The translations under genes were made by a program, and so were the position numbers. From the NCBI GenBank assembly GCA_963921195.1, contig OY992536.1, positions 92,919,007 to 92,983,006 of the forward strand: 64,000 nucleotides of DNA. The letters are read 5' to 3'. Of this stretch, positions 35,258 to 47,088 are shown in pieces; the first letter of the stretch is position 1; each line of letters starts with the position of its first letter. Below the pieces are notes generated by a model that made no database searches, had not been told where the DNA came from, and saw only the letters and a program-made list of their open reading frames with translations. Source of the DNA: Pegoplata infirma. Lineage: Eukaryota; Arthropoda; Insecta; Diptera; Anthomyiidae.

Positions 35258-36683
35258 TGGGACATATGTGTCCCATTCGTCGTCAAAGGTAAAAATAAAG
35301 GAGATTTTTTTTGGGCATTTTTTTTATTTTTTATTTAATATTTTATAATTGTAAATCAGAGAAAACACAAACAATTCAGTAAAAAACATAAAAAAACTCA
35401 AAAAATTCATTTAAAATAATGAGATCCTATAAATAGTTCATTTACACTAAATCAAAATCGAACTTATGTAGCTGTGATAAATTTCAAAACAATTTCTGTC
35501 CCCAGTAAAGCACATTGGTTATTTACATGCGAAAAAATTGTGTTTGTTCGACTTTCGATTCCATTTTTTTGTGCAAACAACGCATCGCTTCCTGACTCCT
35601 TCCTGAAATTGCTTAGAAGTTGCGTAACACTATACCAGTTTTTTGGTCCATAAGATCAACGCCTCCCATTCCTGCGTTATAATGGGAAATCATTTTTGGA
35701 CATGTCACATTAATTTTATTTGCAAATCCAGCCTGGCGTCTTTTGACATTTACGGTGTCGACTGGATTTATGAAATTGGATACTATATGCACAATTTTTT
35801 TTTTTTTTACACAAAGCTCTGAAAGTCTCCACGTTCAAAGGATTTATCAACATCAAATTTTGGCATTTTTACTTATAGAAAATATTATCCCTTTCTGGTC
35901 ACAATAAAGTTTCGTTTGATAAATTATGTGTTCTTTTAGTGTGTCGAACTCACAAACTGTATTGAAGACTTCTGAAACACATGGGACATCCTCATTAGCT
36001 CTTACCTTTTGGGTGTTACGAGTAGTGTAATGTAATTTTGTATTAAATTTACTCAAGTGATTGTAAGTGAGTGTAAGTAGATAAAATATGCTCGTGGGTG
36101 AGTGTGTGTCATTAGTTTATACTTATGCATTTTTTATAAAATATTTATTTTTATATTATTGTAATGCATTATGCATCCAATTATAAATAATGCATTATTT
36201 CAAACTTTCAAATAATAAAAATATAAGTCATCCATGATTTAATGTTTAGAAATAATAAATATGAAATACATTTTTTCCAAAAATCATGCATTGCGTAACA
36301 AATAATTAGTAAAGCATTATTTTTCACTTTAAAATAATACGTTGTGGAATAAATATTGGTAACACATCCTAAAATAATGCTACAAATAAGGTATATGCAT
36401 TACCTGGTAATGTGTTATATAATCACCACCCATTACCAAGGCTTTTTCGTTTTCATGTAACTTTTTGTAACGACAAAATACTTTTAAATGTTCAATGCAT
36501 TTGTTTCCAAATTTTTACCTTTGACGACGAGTGGGACACATATGTCCCATGATTTTTCGCGTAGAAGGAGTGACAATTTTTAAATTCTGACAACACTTTA
36601 GTCTTGAAATGTGGCATTTCCGAATAAGAATCTGCAATAAAATTTTAATAATTTCCAGCGGAAAATTCTTCGTCGTCAAAGGG
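35258..36683 (-). mobile_element. piggyBac-like element remnant
   Basis: The right end tcgtcgtcaaaggg abuts TTAA (36684-36687), the piggyBac target. Internal inverted blocks gggacatatgtgtccca-tcgtcgtcaaagg sit at 35258 and 36512-36550. Between them lies decayed transposase sequence. The left terminal repeat and its TTAA were not found. Confidence 0.75.
35525..35880 (-). pseudogene. piggyBac transposase C-terminal part, frameshifted
   Basis: Minus strand reads FINPVDTVNVKRR, then CPKMISHYNAGMGGVDLMDQ, the hallmark end of the piggyBac catalytic core. A stop follows soon after. In another frame there is RCVVC and FFACK-stop-PMC, the remains of the C-terminal cysteine-rich (RING-like) domain. 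Catalytic Asp residues upstream are not recognisable. Not functional. Confidence 0.85.
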
Positions 36684-37484
36684 TTAAACCACTGCTGTTT
36701 CTTACCTATTAGAGATAGAATAATGGTGTTAACTAAGAATTTGTTGAGATTTTGTAAATGCATTTGGTAATATTTTTCTAAAATATATAAAACCGCTTTA
36801 AACATTTTTATTTCCAAAATATTGGAAAATGTGCAGAAAAAAAATTGGTTAAATGCAAATATCTCGATATTTAGCAAAGATTTTATGCATGTTTGAATAT
36901 GTATTTTAGCTCTGGGTAAGCATAATACAAAATGGAACGTTTGGTTAACTTCGGATAAAAAATGTAATTTTGACAATTTTTTTAAAAATTTTAAATTTAA
37001 ACCGCCATAGTTTTGGGTGCGATCGCTCAAATTAATGCACGCGGACGGATTTGAATTACTTACTTATAATGTTATTTACCTACAAAGTCTTATCAATGTG
37101 CCACGAAAAAAAAATCGCAATTTTTTTTTTCTTAAATATTAAAAGTTAATGACAATTGCTCATATATATTTATGATCAGAGATCGATTTTAAGACAGTCT
37201 AGCGATGTTTGTCTGTCCGTCCGTCCCGTCCGTCTGTCCGTCTGTAGTTAACACGGTGCAGTCCAAAATAAAAGAGCTAGACTCCCGAAATTTGGCATAA
37301 ATATCTGTTATGTTCCTAAGCAGGTTAAGTTCGTAAAGGAGCGAAATCGAACCAGGGGGGAAAAGTTTCACCTTGAAGAACTAAACCAAGAGTATAAGAA
37401 ATTTTCGTTTTTCTCAGTCCGCCCCCTTTTATGGGCGTAAATAACGATAATCTTGTATTTCTTTAGTGCAAAAAGCATACACAT

Positions 37485-38828
37485 GAGCTAAAACACCTCA
37501 ATTCAACCGAGGAGTTGACCGCACCCCCTCAAAATTTAATGAAATTAAGTACTGATGTTTACTTTATTAAAAAAGAGATTTTGCCAATTTTTCAGGCTTC
37601 TGGTCATTCCAGTATTCGAGATATGGGGTCTTGAAAATTGGCAAAATCGTGTATATTTGACAAAAGTGTTCTGAGATAAATAAAGATAACTCGAAAAGTA
37701 ATTACAATACACGTCTCAGTCAGGTCGCAAATAATAGAAAATAAGACAGCCTTTAAAATGGCATTCCCCAAGATTTTTTTTGAAAAAGGTCAAAGGTCAT
37801 TGGTTTTAACCTTAATTTTTGGAGAGCTATATCTCAAAAAACGATATTTTTAAAATTTTGGAAAAAATATATATGATTAAGAATCATCTATACTACTTAA
37901 GTTTAAATTTTCAGGATGGAGACTTCATTGGAACTTTTTATATTAATAGAAACGTTGTGACAGGAAAGAAAAAGCGGTGTAATTTCCCTTAAAAAAAAAA
38001 ATATTTTTTTTTTGTCTTTGAAATTCTGGTACCAAAGTTCATTTTTCTGAATGTTTTTGACGTGCTGAGTCCAAATATGACCTTTGAACTGGCCTATCAC
38101 TATTACTTTTCAAGATATATGCACCTAAATTTTCAAAAATAACACAGCAATAGCATTTTAGCAATTTTCACATATTTATGTGCAGATATCTCGAAAACTA
38201 ATAGCGAGAGGCCAGTTCAAAGGTCATATTTGGACTCAGCACGTCAAAAAGATTCAGAAAAATAAATTTTGGTACCAGAATTTCAAAGACAAAAAAAAAA
38301 TATTTTTTTTCTAAGGGAAATTACACCGCTTTTTCTTTCCTGTCACAACGTTTATATTAATATAAAAAGTTCCAATGAAGTCTCCATCCTGAAAATTTAA
38401 ACTTAAGTAGTATAGATGATTCTTAATCACATATATTTTTTCCAAAATTTTAAAAATATCGTTTTTTGAGATATAGCTCTCCAAAAATTAAGGTTAAAAC
38501 CAATGACCTTTGACCTTTTTCAAAAAAAATCTTGGGGAATGCCATTTTAAAGGCTGTCTTATTTCCTATTATTTGCGACCTGACTGAGACGTATATTGTA
38601 ATTACTTTTCGAGTAATCTTTATTTATCTCAGAACACTTTTCTTAAATATATACGATTTTGTCAATTTTCAAGACCCCATATCTCGGGAAGAAAAAGTAC
38701 CAGAAGTCCAAAATTTTGGCACTATGATTTTTTTGTAAGGGCCCAACAATATTCCAAGTTTCATCAAATTCGAAAGGGGTAAGGTCAAAAATTCTACTTT
38801 TTTCGGTTGAATTGAGGTGTTTTAACTC
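37485..38828. mobile_element. Large palindromic foldback element FB2, 4-bp duplication acat
   Basis: Arms 37485-38127 and 38180-38828 pair closely around a 52-nt loop. The ends read gagctaaaacacctcaattc and gaattgaggtgttttaactc. acat flanks both ends (37481-37484, 38829-38832), and removal restores the type A mini-me string. Non-coding. Confidence 0.85.
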
Positions 38829-38968
38829 ACATGTATTTTTAAACACATATTTGGGGAAAATTCGCCCCTCCCCCCCAAATAAAAAATAAAACGTCCCTGC
38901 ATCTTTTTGTTTGCATGTTGGAGGGCATAAAAGATTCGGCACAGCCGAACTTAACACTCTTACTTGTT

Positions 38969-39190
38969 GTTAAACAAAATAAAAAAATTTTATACTAAAA
39001 GTAGCTCAAGGTCTTCCACTTGAACACTGAGAATTTGAAAATGTCGTTTTCCCCCGCATCCTTTTTAGGGCGTAAATATAAAAAAAAATAGTTTCAATAA
39101 TGTTAAAACTGTATTACTTTGGTTCAAATAGCATAATATGTAAATGAATTTGTTAACATTTATCGCAAGGGAAAGATGTCTTCCACTGCC
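38969..39190 (+). mobile_element. mini-me/DINE-like type A internal fragment
   Basis: Contains gttaaacaaaataaaa, the cccccgcatcctttttaggg block and cgcaaggg, matching the second half of type A copies. No ends. Confidence 0.5.
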
Positions 39191-39221
39191 CCACGCCGAA
39201 GTCCCCCTTTTCTGTAACTTA

Positions 39222-40145
39222 GTTTAACTTACCAAGATTGGTAAGTTTCGATGCCTTTTTTAAAGAATAATTTATCTTTGTCCTCAAATTAGGCCTCTGT
39301 TTGGGCCATCATCTCTTCATTCGAACAAAATCTCTTTCCAGCGGCATTTTTTTTAGATCTGAAAACAAATAAAAATCGCTGGGAGTCTAATCTGGTGAAT
39401 GAAATGGGTGCGGAACCAATTGAAAGTTTAATTCGTGTGTTTTGACCATAGTAACCTACGACTTGTGAAACGGCGCTTTGTATTGATGAATGAGTAAATG
39501 CGGCACCCATTTCGAAAACAGCTTTCTCATGGACAAATATTCATGTTAATAAAAGCCGACACGCTCCTTATGTATCTTTAAAGCAGTGGTCGGCAGAAAG
39601 AGGCATATGAAAGTATTAGTGTTTTAATAAAAATATGCATGTGTTGGTGTATTTCTTCAACAAAGCGACATCAACCTGCTTTGAAGAAAGTAAGCTTGCT
39701 ACTGAATAAAATATTTGTTTTTTTTATGCTCTTTGTTGATTTTTTGTTGACATTCGTGTTGTATATATGTGAATTAACGATTGTGTTCGGCTCCAGCGTG
39801 CAATGGGTGCCGACCACTGCTTTAAAGTATCAGCTATCTTCTCTACCATTTGCCTCGATGGATCAGAGTCCGAATAACACTTATCAAGCCAAACTTTTTA
39901 TAGAACGGTGTTTTTGTTTTCATTAAAAAGCAATAATAAATCAATACACGACGTTGATTTGAATCAGTTTCTTTTCAAAATCACATAAGTAGCTTCACAA
40001 AAACAGCTGTAACTTGTTCACTAATGACTTGTTATGAAATTTTGACATGTATCGTCTGAAGGTTGACACTTCCAAGAAACCATGTGGATTTTTTATTAGT
40101 GGCGCCACCTATGTATCATCCTATGGACTTATTTACCGATGTGTT
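39222..40145 (-). pseudogene. mariner-type transposase remnant with hAT MITE insert
   Basis: Minus strand fragments in order are VEKIADTLK, MRKLFSKWVPHLL, then after an internal deletion TMVKTHELNFQLVPHPF, HSPDSQRFLFVF, KKNAAGKRFCSNEEMMAQ and FEDKDKLFFKKGIE. These are the conserved mid and C-terminal blocks of mariner transposases, including the HSPD that carries the last catalytic Asp. The HDNAP block is lost and frames shift. Confidence 0.8.
39584..39819. mobile_element. 236-bp hAT-like MITE, 8-bp duplication ctttaaag
   Basis: Ends cagtggtcggca and tgccgaccactg are perfect inverted copies. ctttaaag flanks both sides (39576-39583, 39820-39827). It sits inside the mariner remnant. Confidence 0.92.
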
Positions 40146-40404
40146 ACCAATAGTAATTGAAAAATGAAATATTTTTGCATGGTACAAATTTAATTTTTAT
40201 ATATAAAAAAATATATGTATATCATTTCATCTTTCCTTTTCATTAACCATTTATCATATTTATGTACATATCTACATGTTTTTTTATTTTTTCTATTTAC
40301 AAAACGTTTTATATCAATATTCAATTAAATGAATGTTCACAAAACTGATGTTTGCACAATTCGTTTTTCTCATTTACATTTTATTTTTCATTGGATATTC
40401 ATTC

Positions 40405-42717
40405 ACAAGGGAAGTATCTCAATCCTTATGAACCAATTTGCCTGAAACTTAAAATGTATATAGGGTCAGTCTTAGTGAAATCAATCAAAAATAGCTAAAA
40501 ATTTTCGTGACCCCCTCCGATTTTGATGAAATTTGGTTTAGTTGTAACACTAAGTGATAAACTAATGCACACTTATTTTCAGCCCTCTTAGTAAACAGTG
40601 GGCGAAAACACGGAGGGTCAAAATTTCCCCCAAAAATTTCCCATTCGCGACACTTTGCACCGTAAAAACTTAATATCGTTGGTTCTGTTATAGCTAGAAA
40701 GCCCATTTTTGGTTTGTTTTGAAGCTCATAATATGCTCTACAAGACCTACCATAACCAAAAAATTTTCGAAAAAATAAGGGTTACCTCCCTTATTTTAAA
40801 GTCGAGATATACGGAGGAGAAAATGGGGAGGATGGTATCCCCCGATTTTTTTTTTACTTGACAATCTTATAGAGAAAGTCCTAAGGAATATATTCTAAAA
40901 TTTTTAAGTTGGGACAACAATGGGATCGCTCAAAATCAAAATTTTTCACAATTTTCCCCAAAATCTCCAAATCGCAACACTCTTTAACCTTAAAAATTTA
41001 ATATCATAAGTGCTTTTGTAGCTACAGAGCAAATTTTTTTTGTTTTAAGGCTTATAATACGCTCTACAAGACATACCAAAACCAAAAAATTTTCCGAAAA
41101 AAGGAATTGGTGCCCCCCTTATTTGATGGTCGTGGCAAAGGGTGGAGGAAATGGGGGGAAAGTATCCCCCGATTTTTTTTTTACTTGGGATTCTCAAAGT
41201 GCAAGTCCTAATGAACATAGTCTACAATTTTTATGTTGGGACAACAATGGGATCGACCAAAATCAAAATTTTCAAAATTTTCCCCCAAAATCATCAAATC
41301 GCCACATTCTGGCGCCTCCCATTGGAGTCCCAAGATAAAAATTTCAGGATATGCTCTCTAGAACTTACTCTTTAAAAAAAAACAAGGTAAAAAAAAAATT
41401 GGGGGATACTATCCCCCGATTTCCCCCACCCCTTGCCACGATCTTATAATACAAGAGGCACCCCAAATTTTTTTTATTTTTTTTTTTGTAATAGTAATAT
41501 TGTAGGGCATATCAAAAATGGACTCTGTAGCTACAATACAGTCCACGATATTAAATTTGTAATGGGCAAGAGTGTCGCGATTTGGAGATTTTGGGGGAAA
41601 TTGTGAAAAATTTTGATTTTGGTCGATCTGATTGTAGTCCCAACATAAAAATTTTAGGATATGTTCATTAGGACTTGCACTTTGAGAATGCCAAGTAAAA
41701 AAAAAATCGGGGGATACTTTTCCCCATTTCCTCCACCCTTTGCCACGACCTTTAAATAAGGGGAGCACCCTTCCTTTTTTTCTAAAATTTTTTTGTTAAG
41801 GTAGGTATTGTAGAGCGTACTATAAGCATTAAAACAAACAAAAATGGCTTCTGTAGCTACAATAGCACATATGATATTAAATTTTTAAGGTTCAAGAGTG
41901 TTGCGATTAGGAGATTTTAGGGGAAATTGTGAAAAATTTTGATTTTGAGTGATCCCATGGTTGTCCCAACTTAAAAATTTTAGAATATATTCTTTAGGAC
42001 CTTCTCTATAAGATTATCAAGTAAAAAAAAAATCGGGGGATACCATCCTCCCCATTTTCTCCTCCCTTTAACACGACCTTAAAATAAGGGAGGTAACCCT
42101 TATTTATTTTCGAAAATTTTTTGGTTATGGTAGGTCTTATAGAGCATATTATGAGCTTCAAAACAAACTAAAAATGGGCTTTCTAGCTATAATAGAACCA
42201 ACGATATTAAGTTTTTACGGTGTAAAGTGTCGCGACTGGGAGATTTTGGGGGAAATTTTGACCCTCCGTATTTTCGGCCCCTGTTGACTTAGAGGGCTGA
42301 AAATTTGCATTTGTTAGTTTTTTACGTAGTGTAAGAACTTAACCAAATTTCATCAATATCGGAGGGGGTCAAGAATATTCATGATTGATTTCACTAATAA
42401 TGACCCTATAAAGAGATGATTTTAAGGTGTTGGACCTTCGGGAAAATTTCAATAACTCCCGAACTAACAGGAATATCGTCTAAACCAAAAATTCGTGTCG
42501 ACTTAAATTTAATAAAGATTATTTTGTATTCATATGGATATCGTAGGTCTATGTCTTCACATATCAACGATTTTTCGCCATTTTTTTACCCATTTTTTAA
42601 CACTTAAATCCCTGATATGGCAAATAGCCGAGACACCACAAACTTAAAATCTTCGCTTTTATATAAATTTTAATTTTCAGGCAAATCGGTTCATTAGGAT
42701 TGAGATACTTCCTTTGT
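40405..42717. mobile_element. Inverted-repeat element carrying FB1 copy 2
   Basis: The outer pair is acaagggaagtatctcaatc (40405) and gattgagatacttcctttgt (42698-42717), with about 48 paired bases per arm. FB1 copy 2 inserted at tata near the left arm. The remaining interior (42411-42670) has no coding. Confidence 0.7.
40463..42406. mobile_element. Large palindromic foldback element FB1, copy 2, 4-bp duplication tata
   Basis: 1.94-kb palindrome, same orientation and sequence order as 14563-16524 with only small indels. Starts gggtcagtcttagtgaaatc, ends aatgaccc; tata on both sides (40459-40462, 42407-42410). Confidence 0.88.
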
Positions 42718-43242
42718 CAGTTATTATTTTTTTTTTCTGTTTTATTTATTGTATACAAAACTGTTTGTGATATATCACACGATATTAGTATAAATGTCTG
42801 TGTATATGTGTGTGTTTATTCATGCAAACGAACGTATTTTGTTATACAATTTATAACAATTTATGTACATTTTTTTAATTTTTTGTGTTTTTTAATATTT
42901 TTGTCACTTGTTTGCCAACATTTAAATGTGACAAATAAAATAATAAAAGAATTTCTATGTATGTTTGGGTGTATGGTGCAAATGTATATAACAGTGACAT
43001 TATATATGTCTGTATTTAACAATGACGGTATTTTTTCCATCACTATCATCATCATCATCGTCAACATCAGCATCCATAACATCATATTAAAAAAGAAAAT
43101 AATAACAAATACGTAAAAAAGTTAAATTCTGTGTTGCCGAATGTATAGATACCCTACACAATGTAAACAAAGTTTATGGCAAAAAAAAAAAAAAAATCGC
43201 GGAAAAAATTTTTTTGGTGAAACAAAAATCCGCGAAAATATT
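42718..43242. other. Intron DNA with CAT triplet run
   Basis: A cat/cac triplet-rich stretch (43040-43085) sits in AT-rich DNA. A minus mini-me 3' end fragment (gttaaattctgtgttgccgaat) is at 43119. The open frame across 42700-43116 is low complexity. Confidence 0.5.
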
Positions 43243-43876
43243 TTTTATACCCTCCACTTAGTGATAGAGGGTATATATAAGTTTGTCATTCCGTTTGTAA
43301 CTCATCGAAATATCGATCTGGGACCCCATAAAGTATATATATTCATGATGCCCGATCGATTTTAAGGCATTCTAGCGATGTCCGTCTGTCCGTCTGTCCG
43401 TCTGTCTGTCTGTTGAAAATGCTCTCGCGGACAAAATATTGCACAGAGATGACTGAAACTTAAAATATATATTGGAAGTTCTCCCGAGAAGTTTGGTATT
43501 GCATTTGAGCGATATCGGTTCAGCGGTTCAAAAGTTATGAACGAAAATGTAAGCACACCTCAAAAATTTCAGTACATTCAACATAACCTAAAAATACAAA
43601 ATGCTCTAATTCGGCTTCTGGTTGACATATGTGAACATAATTGAACACCAAATGGTATTTAAACATGTACGAACATATTTTTTTGACAAAAAAAGAAAAA
43701 AATCGCGGATTTTTTTTTTTACCAAAATTTTGTTTTGCGGAAATTTTTTTTCAAAATTTTTTTTTTTTTCAAAAGTAATTTCCTTTTAAATAAAGTTTTT
43801 TGCAATAATCTTTTTGAAATTGTGGAGGGTATCACTACATTCGGCAAGGCCGAATTTAACTTTTTTACTTGTTTTT
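43243..43876 (+). mobile_element. mini-me/DINE-like element, type D, complete
   Basis: Starts tataccctccacttagtgat, with TA run and GTCY (43379-43412). Ends gtggagggtatcactac, hairpin attcggcaaggccgaat, acttgttttt. Nearly identical to 50819-51444. Confidence 0.87.
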
Positions 43877-44598
43877 AAATGTGTTTAATTTTGTTTAAAT
43901 AGCATTCGGCATCGAATTTAATTCACAATTGAAAACCAGCAGCTGAGTTAAAGCATTTTGTATTTTTAGGTTGTGTGGAATGTGCCAGTCGGCAAAAAAA
44001 TCACTCCTGACATTAACCTGACCCTCCCTTTATAAAATTGCTGACATCTTCATACAACTTTTCAAAATGTCCTCAATGACATGTCAGCAGTTTTCCTTGA
44101 ACTAATCCAACCATAGAAAAACTCTAACTTGGACCCGGGGGACTTAAAAATTTAACTTTTTATGGTCCGCCCCTTTTGTGGGCGTGTACATATATAAAAA
44201 TATATAAAATTGTATAACTGCAGTGCAAACAAGCACAGATACATTTAAAACTCTCACATGTGTTTTGTGCTCTTGTTATAAAAATGGAAAATTTTTATGT
44301 CAGTTGAAGTTCAGACTTGGTGAAAATGCAGTTATGGTAAGTCCTAAACCGATGTGTCACATTCGGAATGACATACTCACTAACCCTAACTTACTATCCC
44401 CCTATCAGTAAGTTAGGATAAAGAAAATAGATGACCATTACGGTGGCAATAATTTTTTAACTTTGAATTACAGACACGAAAATAAATTTCGAACTGCAGT
44501 TTTCGGTTTTATTAACTAAAAATTCAGGTGTTACTGAATTTAGTTTTGAAATTTTAATTTTCATTTCTGAAATCAAATTAGGCCACCTTAATGTAAAT
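43877..44598 (+). other. Degraded mini-me type A pieces and intron DNA
   Basis: The block ggtccgccccttttgtgggcg (44164) and tgtcacattcggaatgacatactcac (44355) are mini-me type A pieces out of order. The rest is unassigned. Confidence 0.45.
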
Positions 44599-45295
44599 GG
44601 GGAATTCCATGTCAAATCGGACACTTTGAATAATTTTTTTTTTAGATTTTCCCAATTTGTTTACAGTTTTTAGTACCCTTCGAAAACTCCTTCGTGGTAA
44701 ATTTTCAGATTTTTTTGATAACCCGTTCAAAAGATATCGAATTTTTAAAAATTGGTAGTTTGTTCCTTTACTCAAACTTATTTTACTCATAACTTCTTCA
44801 ATAATGGTCCAAATTGCAATTTTTTTCAATAATTTTGTTTTTTACGTACTTCTTAAAAAAAAATCAAAAAAAAAATCTTAAAAGTGCTCTAGTATGCGAT
44901 TTTTAAGTTTTAAAATTTAAATCTCATTTTCATTTTTTTGGAAATTTTTTTGTGTAAAACTTCTATTGATTCTACAAATGTTTTGCCCAGTAGGATCGTG
45001 GGATAACAATTTATACTATTTTTAAAAATTTTTTGCAAAAATTTTATTGTAATTTTCTAATCTTAAAATCATTTCTACTGCTCCAATGGTGCTTTTTAGA
45101 GGGGTCATTTCCAAGACCGACCCCAATTACTTTTTACGTCTTAACATTTCTTCGGAACAAACTAATACCCTATCTCCGATTTCTAAGGGGGCTGCCACAC
45201 AAAATGACATTTTTTAAAATTTGCACCGACCGCTCTAACTGCCCTAAGAGTGCTCACTTAGGGATTGAAGATAGGGCGTAGGTATGTTTTACAAC

Positions 45296-45815
45296 AATGC
45301 TTTTAAAACTTGTTTAACACGTGGCATTTAAGATGAAACCAATCTGAAATTCAGGGTTTTGCTTATAACTTTTGAACCACTGGACCGATTGAGCTGAAAT
45401 TCAATACCAAACAGACCTAGGGAACGGCAAAGATATATGCCAAGCTTCAGCAGTCTCATTATTGTCTTTCGAAAGTTGACGTGTTTTTTATATCATAAAT
45501 TAACAAAAAACACTTGCCGAAATTTTTTTGCTCATACATTTTGAACCACTGGACCGATTTGGCTGGATTGCAATACCAACCTTACCAGGTAAATGACCAA
45601 CATATATGCCAAACTTCAGTAGCCTCTGTAAAGCGTGTTTTCTACGGACGGACAGACAGACAGACGGACGAACGGACATTGCTAGATTGACTTAAAATCG
45701 ATCGAGGATCATGAATATATATACTTTATGGGGTCCTAGACCAATATTTGGATGTGTTACAAACGGAATGACAAACTTATATATATACCCTCTATCACTG
45801 GAGTGGAGGGTATAA
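45296..45815 (-). mobile_element. mini-me/DINE-like element, type B, 3'-truncated
   Basis: Minus strand. The 5' end is taccctccactccagtgat at 45812, followed by TA run and GTCY (45650-45680). The body stops at acacgtggcattt near 45300 before the tttt series and hairpin. Confidence 0.75.
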
Positions 45816-46352
45816 AAAAAAATGTATGGGGACCGCGTTAATAGTTAAAGATAGAGGTTAGGTGTTTTCAGAGAAAATGTTTGGACTAAAAAAATGTTAA
45901 GGGTCGGTCATACATTTTATTGCACTAACGGCACTCTTAGGACAGTTAGAGCGGTTGGAGCAAATTTTAAAAAAGATCATTTTGTGTGGGAGCCCCTTAG
46001 AAATTGGAGATAGGGTATTAGTTTGTTCGGAAGAAATGTTTAGACGTAAAAATTAATGGGGTTTGGGGTTCGGTCTTGGAAATGACCCCTCTAGGATGCA
46101 CCATTGGAGCAGTAGAAATAATTTTAAAATTTGAAAATTTCAATAAATTTTTTTTAAAAATTAAAAAAATAGTAATAATCGTTTGCCCACGATCCTGTTG
46201 GGCGAAAAATTTGTAGAATCGATTAAAGTTTTGCACAAAAAAATTAAAGAGTACATACATTTTCAAAAATGAGATTTAAATTTTAAAACTTAAAAAACCG
46301 CATACTAGAGCACTTTTAAGTACTTTTTTGGATTTGTATTTTAAAGTACGTA

Positions 46353-46833
46353 ATAGTGCCCCCCATTTCCCGGTTCTCGGTATTCCCGGGAATACCGGTA
46401 TTCCCGGTTCCGGAACCGGTTTCCCGGTTCTGGATATATTCCCGGGAATACCGGTATTCCCGGTTCTAATCCTGGTACCGGTTCTCAAAAACAACAAAAA
46501 AATATCATAACGTATTTAAATTACACTATTTAATCAGTATTTCAGTAATGTTTAGTCGTGTTTGTAAATTTATTTAAAAATCATGTAACTATTTTTTCTT
46601 AAATTAAAAAAATAAAATGGAAATGGTATGTTTCGTATTTTTTTTGGTAAAAGCAAAGAAAAAATTTTAATTGTACAAAATTTTACAAAATATACATACC
46701 GGTAGTCCCGGGAATACCGTCAGAACCGGAACCGGGAATGAATTAAGAACCGGAAAACCGGTACCATTTCCCGGTAATACCGAGAACCGGGAATACCGGT
46801 ATTCCTGGTACTACGGTACTGACCGTAGGCACT
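46353..46833. mobile_element. hAT-like element rich in ccggtattcccggg, 8-bp duplication agtacgta
   Basis: Ends atagtgcccccc and gtaggcact; exact agtacgta on both sides (46345-46352, 46834-46841). Subterminal GC-rich arms carry repeated ttcccggttctcggtattcc blocks in inverted orientation. 481 bp. Confidence 0.82.
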
Positions 46834-47088
46834 AGTACGTAAAAAAACAAAAAAAAAATTAAAAAAATTTCCAATTTGGACCATTATTGAAGAAGTTATG
46901 AATAAAAGAAGTTTGAGTAAAGGAACAAACCAAAAATTTTTAAAAATTCGATATCTTTTGAACGGGTCATCAAAAAAATCTGAAAATTTACCACGAAGGT
47001 GTTTTCGAAGGGTACTAAAAACTGTAAACAAATTGGGAAAATCAAAAAAAAAATAAATCATAGTGTCCGATTTGACATGGAATGCCCC

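Larger units (their letters stand above)
33624..37162. mobile_element. 3.5-kb DNA-element insertion in the mini-me TA run
   Basis: Ends show the inverted pair ttgtcattaacttttaa (33631-33647) and ttaaaagttaatgacaa (37139-37155). Insertion is in a TA microsatellite, so the duplication (TA or longer) cannot be resolved. A piggyBac-like remnant occupies 35258-36683. Diverged internal repeats near 34140-34400 and 34450-34660 share ggcaca and cgcacccaaaaa blocks. Superfamily not assigned. Confidence 0.6.
33532..38968 (+). mobile_element. mini-me/DINE-like element, type A, split by two large insertions
   Basis: The 5' end ataccctccaactaaagaat at 33535 runs to the TA run at 33620. The element resumes at 37163 with atatatttatgatcag and GTCY (37208-37243), is split again at 37485-38828, and ends with ttggagggcataaaagat, hairpin attcggcacagccgaa and acttgttg at 38968. 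The unit itself is about 700 bp. Confidence 0.85.
44599..47088. mobile_element. Large palindromic foldback element FB3, 4-bp duplication aaat
   Basis: The ends ggggaattccatgtcaaatc and gatttgacatggaatgcccc begin arms of about 700 bp that pair through both halves. Marker pairs include the aatttttaaaaattgg region, cgatcctgttggg, and gcaccattggagcagtagaa with its complement. Flanked by aaat (44595-44598, 47089-47092). Two later insertions lie inside (45296-45815 and 46353-46833). Confidence 0.82.

Noticed and set aside
36515..37030. 171-residue open frame on the minus strand
   Set aside because: Rich in Phe, Leu, Lys and Asn with no domain; it crosses the piggyBac end and the host element, so it is chance.
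42700..43116. 138-residue open frame with hydrophobic stretches
   Set aside because: Low-complexity translation of AT and CAT repeats; begins within an inverted-repeat arm.
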